Below, piece after piece: positions 9,047-17,545 of a stretch of 64,000 nucleotides of DNA. Position 1 is the stretch's first letter, and each line of letters opens with the position of its first letter. The notes beneath the pieces are model-generated. The model ran no database searches, was not told where the DNA came from, and saw only the letters and a list, made by a program, of their open reading frames with translations. Location of the stretch: NCBI RefSeq assembly GCF_002899945.2, contig NZ_PPEG02000013.1, positions 50,255 to 114,254 on the forward strand, given 5' to 3'. The position numbers were made by a program, and so were the translations under genes. The stretch comes from Chryseobacterium viscerum (GTDB lineage Bacteria > Bacteroidota > Bacteroidia > Flavobacteriales > Weeksellaceae).

Positions 9047-9328
9047 TTATGCACTTAGACATTCTCTGATGAGCTGATGGACATCGGACAGCTTGTAGTA
9101 TAGTTTGCCACTGATGGTGTAGTAAGGCAGCCTTTTGTCCGTGCGGTAGCGTTGCAATGATCTTGAACTGATCTTTAGGAGCTGTAATACGTCCTGATTG
9201 TCCAACAGTACCTCGCCGTCGATCTCTATGAATCTGGACTGGTTAGATGACACTTGTTCTTTAAGGATGTCAAATCGTTCCATGATCCTTTCCATCCAAG
9301 CAATAAATTCTGTTCTTTCGGTATTCAT
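9047..9328 (-). CDS. Helix-turn-helix (excisionase-type) DNA-binding protein
   Basis: 93 residues from MNTERTEF; an upstream in-frame ATG at 9409 gives a poor N-terminus. Residues 45-90 form a MerR/excisionase-like winged helix: LLDNQDVLQLLKISSRSLQR followed by YRTDKRLPYYTISGKLYYKL. Such HTH_17 proteins control excision or cargo genes of Bacteroidota mobile elements. It is the first gene of the HTH / DUF3945 / topB group on the minus strand, divergent from the lipase gene. Confidence 0.8.
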   Translation of the reverse strand: MNTERTEFIAWMERIMERFDILKEQVSSNQSRFIEIDGEVLLDNQDVLQLLKISSRSLQRYRTDKRLPYYTISGKLYYKLSDVHQLIRECLSA

Positions 9329-9422
9329 AACGGTGATTTTTGATGTTAATAATGTATTTGAACAGTTGATCAACTTTTTATTGGGGTAAAGTTGGAAATT
9401 GAACATCACATAAAATCACTAC

Positions 9423-9442
9423 CTTTTCGTAGTACCGAAAAG
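9423..9442. promoter_or_regulatory. Palindrome between the HTH gene and the lipase
   Basis: Inverted repeat CTTTTCG-TAGTAC-CGAAAAG with perfect 7-bp arms, in the 200-bp divergent space between the HTH gene and the lipase. No T-tract follows, so it is more like an operator than a terminator. The HTH protein would be the natural binder; that is inference. Confidence 0.4.
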
Positions 9443-9530
9443 ATTTATTTAATTAGAATGCACCACGTAAAATATAACACACTGATTATTAATTTTTTGT
9501 ACATTTATATTGAACCAAAAAACTAAACCA

Positions 9531-10520
9531 ATGAAAAAGCTATTCTTCCTATTTCTCGCTGTGGCGGGTCTTTCTCCAGGTCAGGATGTTTTGCTCTCGG
9601 ATATCAATCCATCCAATTTTAATCAGGATTTCTCAGAATACGATCAAAAGACGGCATTGTTTTGTGCGCAAATTTCCGAAGTTGCCTATTGGAATGAGCG
9701 CAATATTGAAATTCTCAAGCAACAGGTCAATCAAAATTATCCGGAAAACAAAATCAGTTATGCCCTAATTGATGATTCGTATGGTATACATCACAACCAG
9801 GTTTTGTTATGGGCAAACAAGGATTTTATGGTTATTGCTTTCAGAGGTACCGAACCTTCTGTTCTTAAAGACTGGCTCACGGACTCAAAATATTGGAATT
9901 ATGAAAATTCAAAAGGTTTTAATGATGAGTTGTCTAATATGCCGGCAGGACACGGTGGGTTCAGAAGGTCTCTGATACGTTTAATGCAAAAGGAAAATTT
10001 GGTAGAGAAGATCAAAAAGAAAATTACGGAAGTGAATCCACAAGCTGATACGAGAACTTTTCCTATCTATTTAACAGGTCATTCTCTTGGTGCGGCCTTA
10101 GCACAGTTATTTATTCTTCCACTCCAATATCATCAGCTTAATTTTAAAGGTGCTTATCATTTTGCACCACCTTTGGCTGTTACCTGTCAGATCAATGCTG
10201 AATTGCGGGAGAAATATGGTTCTATCGTCTATGATATTGTTAACTATAAAGACTATGTGCCCAGAGCTGGTCGTAATGGAACAGCACATTTCGGAAAGTT
10301 TTATCGGATCTGTGATGACGGCTATGTTTATAAAGAACAGGAAGCCTATGTCAAATTTAGGTTCTCCGAATATTTTACTGAATTTAAGTTACACGCCCTG
10401 AAGAGTCATATTGAGCTGCTCAGAAAAGATGAAAATACGGCTTCATTAATCAAAGATCGATCAGTGGGTCATTTTCCCTGTATGGAGCTCAAGGGAAAAG
10501 TAAGGGAATTATGTCAATAG
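9531..10520 (+). CDS. Exported class-3 lipase family protein
   Basis: 329 residues from MKKLFFLFLAVAG, which gives a normal signal peptide; an ATG 21 bp upstream would only add seven polar residues. The lipase_3 alpha/beta-hydrolase signs are MVIAFRGTEP (oxyanion region, about residue 100), the nucleophile Ser185 in LTGHSLGAALAQ, a likely acid D241 in NYKDYVPR and His293 in ALKSHIELL. It should hydrolyse acylglycerols or other esters in the periplasm or outside the cell. It has no lipobox and no sorting domain. It stands as a single gene. Confidence 0.85.
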   Translation: MKKLFFLFLAVAGLSPGQDVLLSDINPSNFNQDFSEYDQKTALFCAQISEVAYWNERNIEILKQQVNQNYPENKISYALIDDSYGIHHNQVLLWANKDFMVIAFRGTEPSVLKDWLTDSKYWNYENSKGFNDELSNMPAGHGGFRRSLIRLMQKENLVEKIKKKITEVNPQADTRTFPIYLTGHSLGAALAQLFILPLQYHQLNFKGAYHFAPPLAVTCQINAELREKYGSIVYDIVNYKDYVPRAGRNGTAHFGKFYRICDDGYVYKEQEAYVKFRFSEYFTEFKLHALKSHIELLRKDENTASLIKDRSVGHFPCMELKGKVRELCQ

Positions 10521-10582
10521 TTAGCTGACCTTTTATTTAAAAAAATAATAACCGGGTCCCTACTATGTAGCCATAATGGTCA

Positions 10583-10610
10583 TAAAAAAATCCCCAAATA
10601 ATATGGGGAT
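10583..10610 (-). terminator. Intrinsic terminator on the minus strand
   Basis: Read on the minus strand: ATCCCC, a 9-base loop, GGGGAT, then seven T. It lies about 200 bp beyond the stop of the DJ-1/PfpI gene, which is the minus-strand gene upstream of it. The rest of 10521-10810 shows nothing else I can name. Confidence 0.65.
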
Positions 10611-10810
10611 AAAAACTAATAACCATGAAAACCTTTTTACAAGTATTTCCTTTGCAAAATTATGGAAACTCAATACATTTGAAGGTGAATGGTGGTGTTA
10701 ATTGTATTTAAAAAAAGACCTGATTATCTTAATGTTTCCTAAAAAAGCGACCATTTTTATCGTCATCAATTGATTTTTGATGACAAGATCTATTTCTGAA
10801 TGAAAATGGT

Positions 10811-11488
10811 CTATATTAATTTCAATAATTCCTCTGCAACTTTCTCAGATGATGCAGGATTCTGTCCTGTGATCAGTCTTCCGTCAACAATCGCATAAGG
10901 AGCCCAGTCTTCGACTTTACTGTATGATCCGCCATTCTGTTTCAGGATATCTTCAACCAGAAACGGAACTATCTCCGTAAGTTGTACAGCCTCTTCCTCG
11001 GTATTGGTGAATCCAGTAACATTTTTACCCTTTACCAGATACTCACCGTCAATGTTTACATCCTTCAAAACTCCGGGTGCATGGCAAACGAATGCTACAG
11101 GCTTATCATTGCTGTAAAAATCAACAATTAAGTCCTGAGAAACCTTATCTTCAGCCAGATCCCATAAAGGACCGTGACCACCAGGATAGAATACCGCATC
11201 AAAGTCTTCACTTTTGACTTCGGATAATTTGTGGGTGTTTTTTAATTTTTCCTTTAAAACCTCATCATTGTCCATTCTGCGTGTAGCATCCGTTTGAGAT
11301 GATGGATCTTCACTTTTTGGGTCAATTGGAGGCTGACCACCCTTTGGAGATGCCAATGTTATTTCCACATCTTTATCAGACAATGCATAATAAGGAGCCG
11401 CTAATTCTTCAGTCCAAAATCCCGTCTTCTGACCTGTATTTCCTAATTCGTCGTGACTCGTAAGTACGAATAAAACTTTTTTGCTCAT
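10811..11488 (-). CDS. DJ-1/PfpI (Hsp31-like) family protein
   Basis: 225 residues from MSKKVLFVLTSHDEL; a farther upstream ATG (11554) would add a poor extension. Family marks are GFWTEELAAPYYAL with the conserved Glu (E28), GGHGPLWDL near residue 103-111, the nucleophile elbow FVCHAPG with C135-H136, and GFTNTEEEAVQL. Members act as glyoxalase III, protein deglycase-type or holding chaperones against carbonyl stress; the exact activity cannot be told from sequence. Single gene, minus strand, followed by a terminator. Confidence 0.9.
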   Translation of the reverse strand: MSKKVLFVLTSHDELGNTGQKTGFWTEELAAPYYALSDKDVEITLASPKGGQPPIDPKSEDPSSQTDATRRMDNDEVLKEKLKNTHKLSEVKSEDFDAVFYPGGHGPLWDLAEDKVSQDLIVDFYSNDKPVAFVCHAPGVLKDVNIDGEYLVKGKNVTGFTNTEEEAVQLTEIVPFLVEDILKQNGGSYSKVEDWAPYAIVDGRLITGQNPASSEKVAEELLKLI

Positions 11489-11623
11489 TGTTATATCTAT
11501 TAAATTTATTATTACAAAGTTGGAATTTATCTGTGTTTTAAACACAGGATCCAAATCACTATTTTAATGTGATCCGGATCACATTAGTTTTGCTACGCAG
11601 ACCAATGAAAATTATTTTATGTG

Positions 11624-11836
11624 TCATAGAGTTCCTTTATTCTGGAATACGCTAAGACCTTCGATCTTGTTATTGATGGTCTTATATACGATCTCCACTG
11701 AAAAACTCGACAGCTCATACAATACAAACTTTAGTCCATCCTTAGAGGTTTCATTGATGATCCTTCCTTCGGCCAAAGCCAATTCGTATTGAGATTGCGT
11801 GGGTAGATTTTTAAAATCGTAGTAAGAAATAGGCAT
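11624..11836 (-). CDS. Small hypothetical protein next to alkB
   Basis: 70 residues beginning MPISYYDFKNLPTQSQYELA. It is soluble, with no recognised motif; the second half alternates strand-like segments (GLKFVLYELSSFSVEIVYKT). It starts 26 bp after the alkB stop on the same strand, so it is probably co-transcribed with alkB. Confidence 0.6.
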   Translation of the reverse strand: MPISYYDFKNLPTQSQYELALAEGRIINETSKDGLKFVLYELSSFSVEIVYKTINNKIEGLSVFQNKGTL

Positions 11837-11862
11837 AACTATTATTTTATTTTTTTTTGATA

Positions 11863-12477
11863 TTATAGTTCATTGATCAATCGGAAGGTCAAATTAACAC
11901 GTTCCTTCATGGGTATTGTAGATTTAGCGATCCGGTGTTCCCAGTTTTCCTGAAGATCACCTTTCATAATGAGCAAGGAACCGTTCGGGAGCGGCAGGCT
12001 GTATTTGCTTTGATGATGGTCTTTTTTTCTGAAATCGAAGTTCCTGGTCTGCCCAAGGCTGATAGATGCAATGACAGGGCGCTTCCCATAACGACTTTCT
12101 TTGTCCCTGTGCCAGGCTACGGAATCATTGTTGTCACGATAGAGATTTAATAGAACACCATTGAATTGGTAACCGAATTCTTTTTCTATCTTTTCTTTTA
12201 AGGTTACCAACTCCTGTGTCCAGGAATTGGTCTTTGAGGTATTGCTGTCGGCCGATTCGTAAGATTTGTTCTGATCGCCATACCAGGCGGTTAATCGTGG
12301 GGTTATAACCGTCTTATCATACATTTTCTGAGTACGCTGTTCCCACCGCGCGGTTTGAAGCAAATGGTCTTTTAACCGGTCAGCCTCTTCCCTGCTCAGG
12401 AAATTTTCTTTGTACTCCAAAAGGTCTTTTGGAAACTCGTAAAATTCTTCCGTATCGAATAAATTGAGTTGGCACAT
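11863..12477 (-). CDS. alkB: AlkB-type alpha-ketoglutarate-dependent DNA repair dioxygenase
   Basis: 204 residues, the length of compact AlkB proteins. The Fe(II) ligands are H123 and D125 in SVAWHRDKE and H181 in NWEHRI; the 2-oxoglutarate and substrate arginines lie in RVNLTFR (R193, R199). The nucleotide-recognition lid includes TPRLTAWYGD. The enzyme removes methyl groups from N1-methyladenine or N3-methylcytosine by oxidation. It sits beside an S24 repressor and a DinB polymerase, forming a DNA-damage group; a palindrome lies 32 bp before its start. Confidence 0.93.
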   Translation of the reverse strand: MCQLNLFDTEEFYEFPKDLLEYKENFLSREEADRLKDHLLQTARWEQRTQKMYDKTVITPRLTAWYGDQNKSYESADSNTSKTNSWTQELVTLKEKIEKEFGYQFNGVLLNLYRDNNDSVAWHRDKESRYGKRPVIASISLGQTRNFDFRKKDHHQSKYSLPLPNGSLLIMKGDLQENWEHRIAKSTIPMKERVNLTFRLINEL

Positions 12478-12508
12478 TGTAATTTTATTTTAAAATATTT
12501 ATCTTTAC

Positions 12509-12537
12509 ATTATTCCATTTAATGGAATAATTTTTTT
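12509..12537 (+). promoter_or_regulatory. Hairpin/palindrome upstream of alkB
   Basis: ATTATTCCAT-TTA-ATGGAATAAT, a perfect 10-bp stem with a 3-base loop, followed on the plus strand by seven T. It can be read as a plus-strand terminator, but no plus-strand gene precedes it; as DNA it is an ideal operator 32 bp before the alkB start codon. I favour a regulatory site. Confidence 0.4.
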
Positions 12538-12553
12538 CATCATTTGTGTTTTT

Positions 12554-12578
12554 AACTTCCCTTAGGGGAAGTTTTTTT
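12554..12578 (+). terminator. Terminator-like hairpin at the end of the S24 repressor gene
   Basis: AACTTCCC-TTAG-GGGAAGTT with a T7 tract on the plus strand. The minus-strand S24 gene stops inside the T7 tract (its stop is at 12577-12579), so the hairpin also lies just beyond that gene, though without T residues in that direction. It is oriented for a plus-strand transcript that I cannot identify. Confidence 0.5.
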
Positions 12579-13356
12579 ATGCCTTGAACTTAAGAATTCC
12601 GTTCTCCAGATTGCTGATACTGCGTTTCGCCTCATCGACAAGATTTTTAAGATTTGTATGATTAGGCAGGTAATATGGTTTATAATCCTGGGGTAAAATT
12701 CCCCTCAAATACCGCCATACCTGTACAATATTTGTTAAAGGAATATCGTATGAGTCATAGAATGTATTATCTGCTGCAACGCTAAGCGTATTTTTATTTC
12801 TTTTTACAAAGGTTTTGAAAGTATAGCCTTCAGACGTAATAAACATATACTCCTTTCCCTTTTTCAAATCTTCAAGCTGTTCAACATATTCACCAATGAC
12901 ACAGGTCCCGTCAGCAAAAGGCGGCATGGAATCACCGTCCGCCATAAATCCTCTGAATATGCCGTGTCCTAAAAAGGGAAGCTGGATTCGTGGCAAACTT
13001 TCAATATATTCGGGATCACTAAATCCATTCAGATAGCCCATTGAAGCTTTTTGAGGCACAATTTCAATATACTTGTTTCCTTCAGGATCGACTACAACAG
13101 GCAACAATATTTTATTGCCCGGTAGGTTGACCATCTTGTCCAAAGGATATTTTCGGATGTCAACAGTGACCAGTAGATCAATACTGATGTTGTAGTATTT
13201 GGAAATTCTGACCAATACTTCTATAGGTGGTTCTGCATTTCCATATTCATAGGAAACATATCTTGATCTGGTAAGGATGAGATCATCTGCCAGCTTATGC
13301 TGGGTTAGATTTTTTTGACCTCTCAAAAACACGATGTTATCTGCAAAAATTGACAT
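12577..13356 (-). CDS. XRE-type repressor with S24 (LexA/CI-like) peptidase domain
   Basis: 259 residues from MSIFADNI; a start two codons upstream (13362) is possible but lies inside a palindrome. An N-terminal XRE helix-turn-helix (LTQHKLADDLILTRSRYVSY) is followed by an S24 domain with the serine in GDSMPPFADG and the general-base lysine in YTFKTFVKR. Such proteins repress until self-cleavage during the SOS response. The usual Ala-Gly cleavage site lies in a K-A-x-A-G-Y-L context; here it reads KASMGYLNGF, so Ala is Met. It is divergent from dinB, 61 bp apart, and likely controls dinB and itself. Confidence 0.9.
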   Translation of the reverse strand: MSIFADNIVFLRGQKNLTQHKLADDLILTRSRYVSYEYGNAEPPIEVLVRISKYYNISIDLLVTVDIRKYPLDKMVNLPGNKILLPVVVDPEGNKYIEIVPQKASMGYLNGFSDPEYIESLPRIQLPFLGHGIFRGFMADGDSMPPFADGTCVIGEYVEQLEDLKKGKEYMFITSEGYTFKTFVKRNKNTLSVAADNTFYDSYDIPLTNIVQVWRYLRGILPQDYKPYYLPNHTNLKNLVDEAKRSISNLENGILKFKA

Positions 13357-13374
13357 TGTCATAATTTATGACAA
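13356..13374. promoter_or_regulatory. Operator-like palindrome between the S24 repressor and dinB
   Basis: TTGTCATAATTTATGACAA: 9-bp perfect arms around one centre base. It covers the first possible ATG of the repressor and abuts the second, inside the short divergent space to dinB. Position and symmetry suit autoregulation by the S24 repressor. Confidence 0.6.
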
Positions 13375-13405
13375 CAAATATACATATTTTGTTTAAAAAC
13401 GTGAC

Positions 13406-13413
13406 TAAGTTTG
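13406..13413 (+). promoter_or_regulatory. Candidate -7 promoter element of dinB
   Basis: TAAGTTTG matches the Bacteroidota -7 consensus TAnnTTTG. It ends only 4 bp before the dinB ATG, so transcription from it would give a leaderless or nearly leaderless mRNA. A TTTG at 13388-13391 is a possible -33 element but the spacing of 14 is short. Confidence 0.4.
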
Positions 13414-13417
13414 TAAA

Positions 13418-14488
13418 ATGGAAAGAGCAATTGCACATATGGATCTGGACACCTTTTTTGTCTCCTGTGAACGGCTGAAAAACTCCGGATTGGAGAAACA
13501 GCCCGTGATCATTGGAGGTGGGGATCGTGGTGTGGTGGCCTCTTTCTCATATGAAGTTCGAAAATTTGGGGTGCGCTCGGCAATGCCCATTAAGATGGCT
13601 TTGAGGTTATGTCCGGAAGCTAAGGTGATCAAAGGGGATATGGAATATTATTCCAATATGTCGCATCTGGTGACCGAGGTCATTCAGGAAAGAGTACCGA
13701 TGTTGGAGAAAGCCAGTATCGATGAATTTTATCTTGATCTTTCGGGAATGGACAAGTTCTTTGGCTGCTTTCAATGGACCAAGGAGATTGCAGATGCCAT
13801 CCAGAAAAATACTGGCTTGCCGATCAGCTTTGCTTTATCTACGAATAAGACGGTCTCTAAAATCGGAACCGGAGAATCCAAACCCACCGGAAGATTTGAA
13901 GTGAAAGAGGCCAATATCCAAAATTTTTTAAATCCGCTGTCCATCAAAAAGATTCCGATGGTAGGACCTGAAACATTCAACCTGTTTTCACGACTGGGTG
14001 TCAAGACCATAAAGACCCTTTCTGAAATGCCCATTGACGTATTACAAGAACTGGTCGGAAAGAATGGAACAGTACTTTGGAAGAAAGCCCACGGCATTGA
14101 TGAGACACCCGTGATACCCTACTCTGAAAGAAAGTCAATCTCCACGGAGGATACATTTGCTCAGGATACGATTGATATACTGAAGATCAGAAGCATTCTA
14201 TCGGGTATGGTGGAAAAACTGGCTTATCAGCTGAGACAGGAAAAGTGGCTGACATCAACCTTTTCCGTGAAGATCAGATATTCCAATTTCGATACTGAGA
14301 TCAAGCAATGCAGAATTCCTTACACCTCAGCTGACCATACTTTGCTCAAGTATGTTTTGGAACTTTTCAAAAAAGTCTACACCAGAAGAATGAGGATCCG
14401 ATTGATAGGTGTCAGATTTACCGGGCTGGTACACGGGCTTCATCAGATGGGTCTTTTCGAAGACACTGAAGAAATGATCTCCCTGTAG
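13418..14488 (+). CDS. dinB: Y-family DNA polymerase IV, C-terminally truncated
   Basis: 356 residues. The palm carboxylates are visible in HMDLDTFF (D9, D11) and ASIDEFYLDLSG (D102, E103); the little-finger domain follows. Near the end is a beta-clamp box QMGLF (343-347). The polymerase makes error-prone translesion products. The gene ends abruptly with EDTEEMISL at a TAG whose last base is the first base of a 52-bp copy of an IS end. Homologues typically continue with a further helix-containing tail, so the last tens of residues were probably lost. The core and clamp box remain, so activity may survive. It is divergent from the S24 repressor. Confidence 0.92.
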   Translation: MERAIAHMDLDTFFVSCERLKNSGLEKQPVIIGGGDRGVVASFSYEVRKFGVRSAMPIKMALRLCPEAKVIKGDMEYYSNMSHLVTEVIQERVPMLEKASIDEFYLDLSGMDKFFGCFQWTKEIADAIQKNTGLPISFALSTNKTVSKIGTGESKPTGRFEVKEANIQNFLNPLSIKKIPMVGPETFNLFSRLGVKTIKTLSEMPIDVLQELVGKNGTVLWKKAHGIDETPVIPYSERKSISTEDTFAQDTIDILKIRSILSGMVEKLAYQLRQEKWLTSTFSVKIRYSNFDTEIKQCRIPYTSADHTLLKYVLELFKKVYTRRMRIRLIGVRFTGLVHGLHQMGLFEDTEEMISL

Positions 14489-14539
14489 GTAAACTTCCCT
14501 GTTTTTCAGACCAATTAAAATTATTAAATTTAGTTTGTT
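14488..14539 (+). repeat. 52-bp IS left-end remnant, identical to 63874-63925
   Basis: This stretch begins GGTAAACTTCCCTG and is identical over 52 bp to the sequence just before the IS3-type transposase start at the right edge of the window. Similarity fades after GTTTGTT, exactly where the transposase ATG region would follow. The conserved left limit defines the IS left end. It abuts the dinB stop. No transposase gene is left here. Confidence 0.7.
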
Positions 14540-14663
14540 TGACATTACAAAATATTTTGCAAACGCAACAAAAAACGGAGAAGCAATAATTACATTTTTA
14601 AACTAACAGATAGAAAAAGACGGCTGACTAAAGCTCAAAAAACGATGATATAAAAAACTATAA

Positions 14664-14822
14664 CGAGAATTCTTACAGTGGGGAATAGAGAAGTTTACCA
14701 TCCCACTGCTGAGTCTTGAAGAATCACTGAGCAGAAAAACCAAACGGAATGTTGAAATCGTACATCTCATCATTGAGCCTGAAAAAACAACGGCAATCTA
14801 TGAGAAAGAAGAGAGGAGTTAA
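14664..14822 (+). pseudogene. C-terminal ORF fragment without a start
   Basis: Fifty-two codons open between two stops, with no ATG, reading REFLQWGIEKFTIPLLSLEE and ending IYEKEERS. Codon use and the charged helical pattern look coding. I do not recognise the family. It is probably the tail of a gene cut by the IS event next to dinB. The remaining sequence to 15501 is AT-rich and shows no gene I can support. Confidence 0.35.
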
Positions 14823-15501
14823 AAGGGATAAGTAATTAATATATTTGAATATTAATTGACACATGATAAGCAAGAGTTTTTATCAAAATTAAGAAGGTAG
14901 TCAATTTAAAACAAAATTGAATGATCACTTTGAAGTGAAATCGGATGGTCAATATCACTGGGATTTACAATTAATAGTTTAACCTTACACAATGAGTTTT
15001 AACTCTGAAAATGATCATCATTTTTAATGCAATAACTTCATACTGGGTATCGGTTTTAAAATACATTTTTAATTTATAATCATTACATTACGCCGCTTTA
15101 TGAAGAAAAGAGTATGAATGCAATATGTTTTTTGCCTTATTGACCAATATTTTCATCAATTTAAATTTGTTTTTAAAAGTAAAATGCAGAAGAAAAACAA
15201 TGAAAATACGGGAAAATCAATTGTGTATTTAGAATCTATATATTGATATGAAATCTTATCATTTTTCTTCTTACATTTTTTAACTTTGCATTTTTAGTAA
15301 AAAATAATACGCCGAAAACCCTTAAAATTTTCAAAAATATAAAACTTTCAAAACAAAATTTATTTAGCTTTAAGACATTTATTACTAAATCAACTACTCC
15401 CTTAATATTAATAAAATTATTTGTTAAGAGGATAATATTTGTATAATAAAAAATACTATCCTCTTGGTATTATAAAATATATTCTTGAACAATATCTCAC
15501 C

Positions 15502-16824
15502 TTAAGGAACTGGAGAAACAGGAGCTGATGAATTATTTGCTCCGGCAAAATTAACTGTTACATCAGTATTATTTACCACCTGATTTTGTCTTATAATCAT
15601 GGTATAAATTGTCCAACTACCATTAGGGTTTCCTACTACCGTTTGTCCATTCCCCAAAGAACTTGTTGCGGGAAAATCTGCTGTGATTCTCCAGGTTCCG
15701 CCTTGCTGAAATGCATAAACGTTCTGAGGAGTAAATCTATTTCTAGATGTATTACCAATATCAACAGCAAGTAACTGATCGAAATACGATCCTACAATTA
15801 TTAATGTATACCCGGATGTAGAAATTTTAGTGTCAAAATTACTAATATAGTCTCCTTGTACATTATTTAAAGTATACTTTTGATAATAAAATACTTTATC
15901 AGCCTGTTGTCCTTTGTAAAATTCACCTGTGGTATTATCAATTGTTAAAAATGCAGCATTTGCAGTTGTTGGCTGTGTTTGTAAATTTTCTACCATTAAA
16001 GATGGAATCGCGGCATCATTATTTCTAATATCCAGCTTTGCAGATGGTGTTGTGGTATTAATCCCTACATTGCCTGTATTTCCTGAAATTGCTATTCGGG
16101 AAACATTATTACTTTCTAACCTAAGATCATGTGGCGTTGTTGTTCCTATCCATCCGGCTCCTGATCCGATAAAAGATTTCAGGCTAATCGTACCATTGGT
16201 ATGGTGGATTCCAAAATTGCCATCTGGAGTATTTATTGTTAATTTGGTATCCGGTGCTGTAGTGCCGATTCCTAATCGGCCATTGGCAGCATCCACAGAT
16301 AATGTATTCCCTGCTACTGAAAATGCATTTACGGCAGTTCCTGTGAATGATAATGTATTCGCATTTTGAGTTACCGTTCTGTTTCCTGATAAGGTTCCAT
16401 CTGCTGTGTAAATATTAACAGGAGTGGCTCCTAAAGATCCACCGTCGGTTGATCTCCATCCCGAATTGCTGTATACAAACTCCAGCGCTTTTCCGTTAGT
16501 GATGGTAACACCGTTTAGTGTAGCCCCAAAACCACCTGTTGTATTGTTGAAGACGACAAGACGCTGTCCTGCATTGGGAGCGCCAGGAGCTGTAATGGTT
16601 ACATTGGCAGTAGCTGCTCCTGAAAGCTGCACCTGGCTTACATTGGCAGGCACTGTGACGGCATTAGCCGAAACAGGAGCAATTGTTTCACGATTGGTAA
16701 TGGCACCGTTCACATCAAGTGTTGTACCTGGTGACGTTGTATTAATTCCTACATTGCCTGCTTGTGCAAAAAACGCAGCACTTGCCATTAACAATGTAAA
16801 CGAAAAAAAATTTTTAGTGTTCAT
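15502..16824 (-). CDS. Exported repeat protein of the GIN-P-LDV surface family
   Basis: 440 residues with a signal peptide (MNTKNFFSFTLLMASAAFFA). It has repeated short units, GNVGINTTSPGTTLDVNG near residue 23, RLGIGTTAPDTKLTI near 183 and GNVGINTTTPSAKLDIRN near 252, typical of phage-tail-fibre-like and surface proteins of flavobacteria. The last 120 residues form a separate domain (ISNFDTKISTSGYTLIIVGS, GTWRITADF, SWTIYTMIIRQ, NFAGANNSS) that also ends the protein at 61643-62669. It is likely a cell-surface or secreted beta-rich protein; no sorting domain or lipobox is present. A broken paralogue lies upstream. Confidence 0.8.
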   Translation of the reverse strand: MNTKNFFSFTLLMASAAFFAQAGNVGINTTSPGTTLDVNGAITNRETIAPVSANAVTVPANVSQVQLSGAATANVTITAPGAPNAGQRLVVFNNTTGGFGATLNGVTITNGKALEFVYSNSGWRSTDGGSLGATPVNIYTADGTLSGNRTVTQNANTLSFTGTAVNAFSVAGNTLSVDAANGRLGIGTTAPDTKLTINTPDGNFGIHHTNGTISLKSFIGSGAGWIGTTTPHDLRLESNNVSRIAISGNTGNVGINTTTPSAKLDIRNNDAAIPSLMVENLQTQPTTANAAFLTIDNTTGEFYKGQQADKVFYYQKYTLNNVQGDYISNFDTKISTSGYTLIIVGSYFDQLLAVDIGNTSRNRFTPQNVYAFQQGGTWRITADFPATSSLGNGQTVVGNPNGSWTIYTMIIRQNQVVNNTDVTVNFAGANNSSAPVSPVP

Positions 16825-17067
16825 TTTGTATATTTTTTATATTTAAAAAAAGTTTATAAAATAACTATTTTCCAATTTTAAGAGTGTATGTATCATTGTC
16901 ATTACTTACTATTAAATTGAAGTATTATTAGTGAGAAATATGATAATTCTTATGAGTATCCTGTTAAATAAGCAATATTTCGTATTTATGAATATTATGT
17001 TAGCTAGGATTTAGCATTAATGAAATTTTCTTAATATTATTCTCCCAGTAATATTTTTCAATGCTAT

Positions 17068-17545
17068 TCAATGACTTTTTAAAAATGAAAACTTTCTTGA
17101 TCCTGCAGGCATTTCAGATGCATTCTTTAAAAATATCACTCCATAATAAGCTAATGCATTATTTGCACCAATTAATACGTCTGAATTTGCAGGAATAGTA
17201 ATGTCTTGTGTCATTTGTATATCAACATTGTCAATTATTGCACTACTTGGATAATTTCCTGCATATTCATATCTATAGGACTAGTAGCAGTTACAGAATA
17301 AATATCGTCTAAGGCAAATTTATTAGAAGGTTGTAAAGATTAAACTGTAACTTTTTTAGTAGTTCCATCAGCTTGGATTAAAACGACTCTATCTGTAGTT
17401 GCCAGAATATTACTTTCTTGTACATTTCTAAACTAACATTTCCGTTTACATCTAATGTTTATGTTGGCGTATTTGTATTTATGCCAACTTGAGCATTAAA
17501 AAAGCAACTAATAAGTAGAATAAAAGGTAATAATTTTTTTTTCAT
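17068..17545 (-). pseudogene. Broken GIN-P-LDV family gene
   Basis: From ATG at 17545 the frame gives a good signal peptide (MKKKLLPFILLISCFFNAQ) and VGINTNTPT, then an in-frame TAA at 17459-17461, then TLDVNGNVS. The stop sits inside the family motif GIN-TP-xLDV. A frameshift follows, after which the reading continues ATTDRVVLIQADGTTKKVTV, another stop, and an open stretch ending ASEMPAGSRKFSFLKSH. At least three lesions, so a dead gene. Confidence 0.8.

Noticed and set aside
15929..16846. Plus-strand frames opposite the GIN-family gene
   Set aside because: Mirror readings of the Thr/Ala/Gly-rich repeats; no start signal and no family.
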